NCBI GenBank assembly: GCA_017550775.1
Contig: JAFZOA010000009.1
Span: 1 to 5,274, forward strand
Source: Ruminiclostridium sp.
Lineage (GTDB): Bacteria; Bacillota_A; Clostridia; Oscillospirales; Ruminococcaceae
Direction of reading: 5' to 3'
Length of the DNA stretch: 5,274 nt
Shown: one piece after another, positions 1 to 5,274 of the stretch
How positions within the stretch are numbered: position 1 is the first letter of the stretch
How the letters are laid out: each line of letters begins with the position of its first letter
The notes under the pieces: model-generated
What the model saw: the letters and a program-made list of their open reading frames with translations, nothing else
Databases searched by the model: none
What the model was told of the DNA's origin: nothing
Made by a program: the position numbers and the translations under genes

Positions 1-1
1 C

Positions 2-586
2 GCGGAGGAGAACGGTCTGCTTGCCGTGGGCGGCGACCTGTCCGTGGATATGCTGCTGCTCGCGTACAGCAACGGTATCTTTCCGTGGTTCAACAAGGGC
101 GACCCGGTGCTTTGGTGGTGTCCCCACGAGCGCTTCATCATCAGACCGGAGAATATCCATGTCTCAAAGTCGATGCGCAAATTCATGCGCCGGCACGAAA
201 CGAGCATCCTGCTCAACCGCGACTTTGCCGACACGATTCACCGCTGTCGGCTGAAACGAGAGTCCGGCGTAGGAACATGGATAACCGACGAAATGGAGAA
301 GGCGTACTGCGAGCTGCACCGGTCGGGCTTTGCGGCGAGTGTGGAAGCATACACCGACGGCGAGCTTGCGGGCGGACTGTACGGGGTGTGCATCGGGAAA
401 AACTTCTTTGGTGAGAGCATGTTCTCGGACAAGGAGAACGGATCCAAGATCGCGCTGATACTGCTTGCGCGGCTTCTTGCGGAGAAGGGCTGCCGTATGA
501 TAGATTGTCAGTTCCGGACAGATCACCTTGCAAGCATGGGCGGGGAGAGTATCTCTTATGACGAGTATATGGTGCTGATAAGATAA
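2..586 (+). CDS. aat: Leucyl/phenylalanyl-tRNA--protein transferase, 5' end missing
   Basis: Aat transfers Leu or Phe from aminoacyl-tRNA to the N-terminal Arg or Lys of cytoplasmic proteins. This creates a primary N-degron that ClpS delivers to a Clp protease. The visible 194 residues follow the family from near its N terminus: NGLLAVGGDLS (residues 4-14 of the visible frame), GIFPWF, LWWCP, GTWI, the SVE and GLYGV strands, GESMFS, the G-SK segment, and IDCQ followed by HLASMG. The frame is already open at the left edge, and the conserved NGLLAVGGDL block straddles the GTG at 26. The true start therefore lies outside the window, probably some 10-20 codons upstream by comparison with E. coli Aat (234 aa). 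The C terminus stops soon after the IDCQ region, so it lacks the short tail of the E. coli enzyme; compact forms like this are not alarming. No clp gene is visible nearby. The family identity is secure; the left boundary is the window edge. Confidence 0.95.
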   Translation, partial: AEENGLLAVGGDLSVDMLLLAYSNGIFPWFNKGDPVLWWCPHERFIIRPENIHVSKSMRKFMRRHETSILLNRDFADTIHRCRLKRESGVGTWITDEMEKAYCELHRSGFAASVEAYTDGELAGGLYGVCIGKNFFGESMFSDKENGSKIALILLARLLAEKGCRMIDCQFRTDHLASMGGESISYDEYMVLIR

Positions 587-700
587 AACGGCTTACGGGA
601 ACGGGTTTCACTTCGGAAACTACAGAATTCAGATATCGCCGCACCGTTTACGGATAGAAAAACAATGCCTGCGAAAGATTTATTACTGCGATTGTTATTC

Positions 701-729
701 TTGACAACATACGCTGATCGTTATATAAT
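701..729 (+). promoter_or_regulatory. Sigma-A-type promoter of the C11 peptidase gene
   Basis: A perfect -35 hexamer TTGACA (701-706) is separated by exactly 17 bp from a perfect -10 hexamer TATAAT (724-729). Transcription would start near 735-737, giving a leader of about 73 nt before the ATG at 809. The surrounding sequence is clearly more A/T-rich than the genes on either side. A match to consensus at both hexamers with ideal spacing predicts strong basal transcription by the housekeeping sigma factor, unless a repressor or a leader element restrains it. The start site is inferred. Confidence 0.87.
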
Positions 730-745
730 AGATAGTGTATCTTAA

Positions 746-770
746 CAGATCAGAAATCTGCAGAACTGCA
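746..770 (+). repeat. Pair of short inverted repeats in the 5' leader
   Basis: CAGAT (746-750) and ATCTG (756-760) form a 5-bp inverted repeat around a 5-nt loop. It abuts a second palindrome, TGCAG-AA-CTGCA (759-770). Both lie 10-35 nt downstream of the predicted transcription start of the C11 peptidase gene. That is where an operator or a small leader hairpin could act. The repeats are short and may be chance; no T-run follows, so this is not a terminator. Confidence 0.3.
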
Positions 771-795
771 TACATTAACCCGGAAGGGAATTCAC

Positions 796-802
796 AGGAG
801 GG
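796..802 (+). promoter_or_regulatory. Strong ribosome binding site for the C11 peptidase
   Basis: AGGAGGG matches the anti-Shine-Dalgarno sequence over its whole length. The AGGAGG core ends 7 nt before the ATG at 809, which is ideal spacing and fixes that start codon. Confidence 0.93.
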
Positions 803-808
803 TCAATA

Positions 809-3388
809 ATGGATAATAATCCTTCACCGATCGAAGAGGAAAAAAACGCAGTCAGTGATGAAAGCGAGGCTGTGCAGGACAATACTTCATCCGATGCTGA
901 AAAAACCGATACAAAAAAGCACCTGACGCGCGCCGAAAAAAAGCAGGCAAAGCGTGAACGCAAGGCGCGCTGGAAGGAAAAGAAGAAGACGCGCCGTGAT
1001 GACCTGAAAAGCTATTACAGCGACGCTCCGTGGATAGTACGGTTCTCAAGGCTCTACCTTACACGCGTGATCGCTGTGGTGCTTATCGTTGCGATCGTCA
1101 TTCTTATCCCTTCCGTTACTGTTTCGGTAATGTCGCGGATTAACAGCAGCAACAATTCCGCCCGCCCGGAAGACGAGCCCGTCAGCAAGGAGGAGATCTA
1201 TGAGATAAGCCCCCTTGACGAGAAGGGAGCCGCCAGGATAGACACGCTTTCCCCGGGAAGTGCCGAGGACACATGGGCGGTATATGTATACCTTGTGGGA
1301 GCAAATCTTGAGGACCTGGGTCAGGACAGCCTTTCCGATCTCGTAAGAGAGATATCGGGTAAGGAGAAGGAAGAACAGGCGAAGCTCACGCTGGATAAAA
1401 GAGAGAAACTGCTTGAGGATTATCTGGATGTGCTGGATAAGAACGGACTTGAACCGCCTCTGTTCCTGTACGAACCGAAGGATTACATAGAGCCGGTACC
1501 TTCCCAGCCGCGTGAATATTCTCCGTACAGTCCCGGCGCGGCGACGGCTGACCTCAATGAGATGATGACGGACACAAATTCCGATAAGCTCTCCGTCGTT
1601 GTTCAGACAGGCGGCGCCCGCAAGTGGAACTCCAAGCTTATCAATCCGAACAGAACGCAGCGTATCTGCATCAGGAACGGTCTGGTAGATGTCGAAGAGA
1701 GCCTTCCTTTGCAGCGCGCCTCCGACCCGGATACACTTGCGGATTTTCTGAGATTCTGTAAGGAGAAACACCCCGCGGATCATACTATCCTTGTTTTGTG
1801 GGACCACGGCGGCGGACCTTTCGGATACGGCAACGACTATGTTTTCGGCGGACTTCTCTCGATCGCGGATGTGAGGGACGCGATAGACGAAGTGTACGAT
1901 CCCGACCCCGACTCTCCACCGTTTGATATAATAGGCTATGATGCCTGCTTGATGGGTAATCTCGATGTACTGCACTCGCTGGAAGGCTTTGCGGACTATT
2001 ATGTGATGAGTGAGCAGTCCGAACCGGCTCAGGGGTGGAACTATACTCCGTGGCTTACCGAGATCGCCGAGCATCCCGAGACAAATCCCGCGCAGATAGC
2101 GAGAATGATCGTCGATTCATATACCGACTATTATATGGAACTCAATGTGCGGAACAAGGGATCGGAATACTTCATCACCAGAAACGTTACCATGAGCCTT
2201 ATTGACGCAAAGAAGTGCGCGGAGCTTTATAACGCTTACTGCGGTCTTGCGAAGAAGCAGCTCATAGATTCCGTGAACGATATAAGCGTGCTTGCCGAGA
2301 TAGGACGCGCGGGACACAACTCAACCTGCTACGCGACCTCGGACTATAATGTCTATAATCTGATAGATCTCGGGAACTATATAGATAACCTGAAGGAAGC
2401 TTATCCCGATGAATGCGCATTGATTGGAAGGCTGCTCGATGAGTCGGTGATCTACCACAGAGAAAACGGGAATTTAAGTGACTCGACGGGTATTTCGATC
2501 TATCTTCCCGCGTTTATAAACTCATACCGCGGCACTTTGAATCTCCTTGATTATGTCTTTAACATATGTGATGACGAAAGCATAAAAACGCTGTATTTCT
2601 ACAAGAACGTCGGTTGTCTTACCGATGATATGAAGGCTTATGTGCGTTCGCTCACCAGCAGCGCTCCGGCAACTCTGAGCACCGCGCTGTTCAAAGCTTA
2701 TGAGGATACCGCGCCCGTTATCGACGGAAACAGGTTTTCTGTTCCTGTCGATCCCGGAATACAGAACATGATAACGTCGTATTACATTCTTCTTGCTTCG
2801 ATAAGCGTTGATACGCGCAGTATGATCTACTACGGCACCGATGCTCTCGCCGAAACGGACGTAGCAGGGAACATCACATCGGGAAAATATGACGGAAAAT
2901 GGATATGCCTTGACGATCAGCCGCTTTCTCCCGAGATAACAAGCTCTTCGGCTTCGACTGTGGAATACCGCGCAAAAGTTCTTAAGGACGATGTGCCCGT
3001 TTATCTGCTGTTTTCATACGACCGCAATACAGGTGTATTCACGATAGACGGTACAAAGCCTTATACATCGGAGGACAACGAGTACGAGTCCATAAATCTG
3101 AAGGTCAACAGCGAATCTGTCGTGGGCTCGACGATAGTTCCGGTCTATGAGGCAGTCTCCGACTCCGCCGCGAATATCTACGAAATGGAAGGCGTGCCTG
3201 TGAAATGCACCGAAAGCACCGTTATCACAAGAAAAGCGATGAAAGACAGCATCTATCTTGTGGGCGCGGTAATAGTCGATCAGCGCGGCGACGAGTATTG
3301 TTCGGAGATCCTGTTGGGTGAGATGTCGGACGGAAAGCTTAACGGATTTCTGAGCTTTGATGAATACGCTGCGTCACTGGAAAAATGA
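809..3388 (+). CDS. Membrane-anchored clostripain-family (C11) cysteine peptidase
   Basis: This 859-residue protein belongs to the clostripain family (peptidase C11), caspase-fold cysteine proteases that usually cleave after Arg or Lys. The N terminus is cytoplasmic, acidic over residues 8-34 and then very basic (16 Lys/Arg in residues 36-63). A single membrane helix spans about 87-108, with no signal peptidase site evident. This predicts a type II topology with the peptidase outside. The C11 domain starts at WAVYVYLVGANLED (156-169) and continues with VVQTGGARKW (264-273). The catalytic His is H333 in WDHGGG (331-336) and the catalytic Cys is C380 in YDACLM (377-382). D378 is positioned like the S1-pocket Asp of known members. 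GWNYTPWL (409-416) and GISIYLP (561-567) are further family motifs. An extra segment (about 170-242) interrupts the domain, and a C-terminal region of about 240 residues (620-859) looks beta-rich but is not recognised. The gene has its own promoter and terminator. Family and catalytic motifs are seen; activity and substrate are inferred. Confidence 0.93.
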   Translation: MDNNPSPIEEEKNAVSDESEAVQDNTSSDAEKTDTKKHLTRAEKKQAKRERKARWKEKKKTRRDDLKSYYSDAPWIVRFSRLYLTRVIAVVLIVAIVILIPSVTVSVMSRINSSNNSARPEDEPVSKEEIYEISPLDEKGAARIDTLSPGSAEDTWAVYVYLVGANLEDLGQDSLSDLVREISGKEKEEQAKLTLDKREKLLEDYLDVLDKNGLEPPLFLYEPKDYIEPVPSQPREYSPYSPGAATADLNEMMTDTNSDKLSVVVQTGGARKWNSKLINPNRTQRICIRNGLVDVEESLPLQRASDPDTLADFLRFCKEKHPADHTILVLWDHGGGPFGYGNDYVFGGLLSIADVRDAIDEVYDPDPDSPPFDIIGYDACLMGNLDVLHSLEGFADYYVMSEQSEPAQGWNYTPWLTEIAEHPETNPAQIARMIVDSYTDYYMELNVRNKGSEYFITRNVTMSLIDAKKCAELYNAYCGLAKKQLIDSVNDISVLAEIGRAGHNSTCYATSDYNVYNLIDLGNYIDNLKEAYPDECALIGRLLDESVIYHRENGNLSDSTGISIYLPAFINSYRGTLNLLDYVFNICDDESIKTLYFYKNVGCLTDDMKAYVRSLTSSAPATLSTALFKAYEDTAPVIDGNRFSVPVDPGIQNMITSYYILLASISVDTRSMIYYGTDALAETDVAGNITSGKYDGKWICLDDQPLSPEITSSSASTVEYRAKVLKDDVPVYLLFSYDRNTGVFTIDGTKPYTSEDNEYESINLKVNSESVVGSTIVPVYEAVSDSAANIYEMEGVPVKCTESTVITRKAMKDSIYLVGAVIVDQRGDEYCSEILLGEMSDGKLNGFLSFDEYAASLEK

Positions 3389-3447
3389 AAGCGCAGTAAT
3401 AATGAACGACAGGATCTTTCGCTGAGAGCAGGAAAAGAAAGATAAAC

Positions 3448-3488
3448 AAAGACCGCTATTCCGCAATTGTCGGAACAGCGGTCTTTTG
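3448..3488 (+). terminator. Intrinsic terminator after the C11 peptidase gene
   Basis: AAAGACCGCT (3448-3457) pairs perfectly with AGCGGTCTTT (3477-3486). After one A/C mismatch the stem continues with TTCCG (3459-3463) pairing with CGGAA (3471-3475), closing a 7-nt loop. The T-run is short (four T, 3484-3487) and then continues as GTATAT. The hairpin sits 60 nt after the C11 stop codon and before the next promoter, so it ends the upstream unit. The A-rich left flank gives a short T-run on the other strand as well, but no gene on that strand needs it. Confidence 0.87.
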
Positions 3489-3542
3489 TATATAAAACAA
3501 CATATAAAAACTCTGTACAAAACCGAAAAAAAGGTGTATAAT
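3489..3542 (+). promoter_or_regulatory. Promoter of the lipoprotein gene, with A/T-rich upstream tract
   Basis: A perfect -10 TATAAT (3537-3542) lies 17 bp after a partial -35, TGTACA (3514-3519, four of six matches to TTGACA). The stretch just upstream (3489-3512) is almost all A and T with repeated ATATAAAA, like an UP element that could make up for the weak -35. Transcription would start near 3548-3550, giving a leader of about 30 nt. TG directly precedes the -10 without the intervening base of a canonical extended -10, so I do not count it as one. Confidence 0.75.
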
Positions 3543-3560
3543 AGAAGTACGAGTAATTCA

Positions 3561-3566
3561 AAGGAG
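3561..3566 (+). promoter_or_regulatory. Ribosome binding site of the lipoprotein gene, long spacing
   Basis: AAGGAG is a good Shine-Dalgarno match, but its end is 12 nt from the ATG at 3579, longer than the usual 5-9. An in-frame TAG at 3573-3575 rules out any earlier start. The ATG is followed by a convincing signal peptide, so 3579 is the start despite the spacing. A weaker GGA at 3568-3570 lies nearer. Confidence 0.75.
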
Positions 3567-3578
3567 CGGATATAGAAC

Positions 3579-5274
3579 ATGAAAACACACTCTGTCTTAT
3601 TAAAAAGCACAGCTGTTACTGTCGCGGCACTTATTGCTTTTGGCGGCTGTAACAATTCCGCAAAGCCGGCTGAAACCTCCTACGATACGCAAATGCCTGA
3701 GACTTCCGCTGCCGCACCGGGTACAGCCGTTCAGACCACCGCGCCGGAACAGGCCGCAGATAATACCGATACCGATGAAATATCCGGGAGCGCCGTGACC
3801 TCACCGGCTTTGGAAACGTCCGATGTTTCCGAACCAACAGAAGCACAGGAGCCGGAAGAAGAAACGTCTGTCGCAGGTACTTATGTTTACATTGCCACAT
3901 CAGGGTATCTTTCAAAAAAGGAAGTTACCGAGGAACATATCCTCGCAACAGTGGAGAACGCGCTCGAATACTACAAAGAAAAGGGCAAGTATAAGGGAAT
4001 CGTGATAAACGAGGACGGCTCAGGCGTGGCTCATCTCGAGCAAAACTCAAAGAATGTGCTTTTAGAGGACGGTCGTTATTACGACTATCGCGGAGGCTGT
4101 GCCTTTGAGCTTGACGGTAATATCCTTTCAGTAGGCCTTCCGGATTCGTCGACATACTGGAGCATTTATTATAAGCTTTCCGATGAACAGATCGCCGGGC
4201 TTCCCGAACCGGCAGGCGAATTCATGGAAAACAACTATATAATCAAGATACCTACGGACTCCAGAAATCAGCAAAATGTACTGTTGAACGCGATAAATAC
4301 TTTGTTTGACGCGGGAGAAGACCCGAACGATCATCTGGATGAGCTTACAGAGCTCGTAAAAGAAACGGCGAAGGAGGAAAAACAAAAGCTTGATGAGCGG
4401 CGCGCTCATGCAGAATACACCGCTGATCTGTCGTTCTATGATAAACAGCTTTCCATTACCGATATCAACAGGCTGAACGACGGAAATGTGCAGATATGCA
4501 CCGACAAAAACGGGAACGTAAGCTTTATATGCGGTACCTGTACCGATTCTCCCATTGAAAACGAACAGGACGCTTATAACGCCATAGAAGCGGTTATGAC
4601 ACTTATCGGCGGGGATGAAGATACTAAGTTTGAATTTTTAAATATGTTTACCGATATATACGGCTTCTCCTATTACACTTTTCTTGACTACGATAAGTAT
4701 GGCGCGGTAGACGACCGTATTATCGCAAAAGTAATGGTCAATAAAGACAACAAAATGGTCGCTCTTTCTGCGGCTTTCTTACCGGAAGACAATATCATTG
4801 ATGATTCGACCCTGTCGGAAGAGGGTGAGCCGCTTCCTCTCACGGCAGATGACCTCTCTGAGATAGTTTATAAAAACTGCGGATACGACAGAAGCCTTAT
4901 CACAGTTTATGACGAGTTGACCGAAACAAAACTTATAAGTCGTACAAAAGAGATCACTTCCGATGATTATTTCAATACTGAAGATCCTTGCTGGCATCAG
5001 AAAGTATGGATAGTGTACACGAACGCTCCGGGTAATGAAAAATATCCCTATCTTGCACACTATATCACATTCAGCGGCAGATATCTTCATAATATACCTG
5101 TCTCCGAGCCTGCGGACGAAGCTGCTCTTTTCGGTTATGATACCGTTTATACGTTTGACGGCATGACCGCAGAGGAATGGACGGGTCAGGTAGTTTATCC
5201 CGACGGGCGCGAAGAGACTGTCACAGTGCCGGTAATGAAGGATAATGAGACCGGAAAGTATTACCTTGCCGACC
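3579..5274 (+). CDS. Lipoprotein with M4-type (FTP/PepSY-like) propeptide region, 3' end missing
   Basis: The frame stays open for 565 codons to the right edge, so the C terminus is unknown. Residues 1-24 form a lipoprotein signal peptide: basic n-region (K2, K9), hydrophobic core, and C24 after FGG as the lipidated Cys. Residues 25-98 are a Ser/Thr/Pro/Glu/Ala-rich disordered linker. Residues about 100-205 start with GTYVYI, include VINEDGSGVAHL, and look like the small beta-barrel, lipocalin-like domains of clostridial lipoproteins. A charged helical stretch (about 254-280) follows. Residues 295-402 resemble the FTP propeptide domain of M4/M36 metallopeptidases: a DKNGNVSFI strand, an AYNAIEAVMTLIGG helix, YTFLDYDKYG, and KVMVNKDNKMVALSA. 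Residues 421-507 look like a PepSY domain, and 534-565 resemble the entry into an M4-type mature domain. No HExxH is present in the visible part. The likeliest full product is a surface-anchored M4-like metallopeptidase, but a non-catalytic propeptide-like protein is possible. The reading frame and lipoprotein nature are well supported; the peptidase assignment is inference from pattern memory. Confidence 0.85.
   Translation, partial: MKTHSVLLKSTAVTVAALIAFGGCNNSAKPAETSYDTQMPETSAAAPGTAVQTTAPEQAADNTDTDEISGSAVTSPALETSDVSEPTEAQEPEEETSVAGTYVYIATSGYLSKKEVTEEHILATVENALEYYKEKGKYKGIVINEDGSGVAHLEQNSKNVLLEDGRYYDYRGGCAFELDGNILSVGLPDSSTYWSIYYKLSDEQIAGLPEPAGEFMENNYIIKIPTDSRNQQNVLLNAINTLFDAGEDPNDHLDELTELVKETAKEEKQKLDERRAHAEYTADLSFYDKQLSITDINRLNDGNVQICTDKNGNVSFICGTCTDSPIENEQDAYNAIEAVMTLIGGDEDTKFEFLNMFTDIYGFSYYTFLDYDKYGAVDDRIIAKVMVNKDNKMVALSAAFLPEDNIIDDSTLSEEGEPLPLTADDLSEIVYKNCGYDRSLITVYDELTETKLISRTKEITSDDYFNTEDPCWHQKVWIVYTNAPGNEKYPYLAHYITFSGRYLHNIPVSEPADEAALFGYDTVYTFDGMTAEEWTGQVVYPDGREETVTVPVMKDNETGKYYLAD

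Noticed and set aside
26..586. GTG at 26 as the start of the aat gene
   Set aside because: The conserved block NGLLAVGGDL begins upstream of it in the same open frame and there is no ribosome binding site at the right distance; the gene simply runs off the left edge.
605..620. Hairpin GTTTC-ACTTCG-GAAAC as a terminator for aat
   Set aside because: The stem is only 5 bp, not GC-rich, and no T-run follows. I see no convincing terminator after aat, so some read-through into the next gene is possible.
587..700. Possible small gene or RNA between aat and the C11 promoter
   Set aside because: No open frame with a ribosome binding site, no tRNA-like fold and no riboswitch-like conserved pattern was visible; only weak complementary hexamers (AAACGG at 586 and CCGTTT at 644).
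1046..2074. 342-codon open frame on the minus strand
   Set aside because: It lies wholly opposite the C11 peptidase gene, which carries clear catalytic motifs, and its translation shows no recognisable domain. It is a shadow of codon bias on the other strand.
3823..4005. 60-codon + strand frame inside the lipoprotein gene
   Set aside because: It is out of frame within the lipoprotein coding sequence and its Arg/Lys/Gln-rich translation looks like a frame-shifted reading.
3631..4409. Short minus-strand open frames opposite the lipoprotein gene
   Set aside because: They overlap each other and the strongly supported + strand lipoprotein frame, and show no recognisable protein features.

Overview
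The window looks like chromosomal DNA from a Gram-positive gut Clostridium-type bacterium, probably an Oscillospiraceae/Ruminococcus-like organism. This is inferred from the strong AGGAGG-type ribosome binding site, the two sigma-A-type promoters, the intrinsic terminator, the Ser/Thr/Pro/Glu-rich lipoprotein linker, and a clostripain-family protein of a kind common in that group. No species-level call is possible from sequence reading alone. All three genes read on the + strand.

Region 1 (2-586) is the 3' part of aat, leucyl/phenylalanyl-tRNA--protein transferase. Its first few codons lie off the left edge. Region 2 (587-808) is an intergenic stretch holding a consensus promoter (TTGACA, 17 bp, TATAAT), small inverted repeats in the leader, and a strong ribosome binding site. 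Region 3 (809-3388) is an 859-residue membrane-anchored clostripain-like (family C11) cysteine peptidase with the catalytic His333 and Cys380 motifs intact. A strong intrinsic terminator follows (3448-3488).

Region 4 (3489-3578) is a second promoter with an A/T-rich upstream tract, followed by a ribosome binding site. Region 5 (3579 to the right edge) is an open reading frame of at least 565 codons with no stop inside the window. It encodes a lipoprotein with a disordered linker, a small beta-rich domain, and then a stretch that resembles the FTP/PepSY propeptide of M4 (thermolysin-like) metallopeptidases. Any catalytic domain would lie beyond the right edge.

The C11 gene and the lipoprotein gene each have their own promoter and are separated by a terminator, so they are probably separate transcription units. 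Both products are predicted to be anchored to the membrane and to face outward, so the locus may contribute two surface proteases. Aat acts in cytoplasmic protein turnover (the N-degron pathway) and has no evident link to them. I saw no mobile element, CRISPR array, RNA gene or phage signature. The most notable points are the extra segment of about 70 residues in the C11 domain, its charge-segregated cytoplasmic tail, and the unusual architecture of the truncated lipoprotein.
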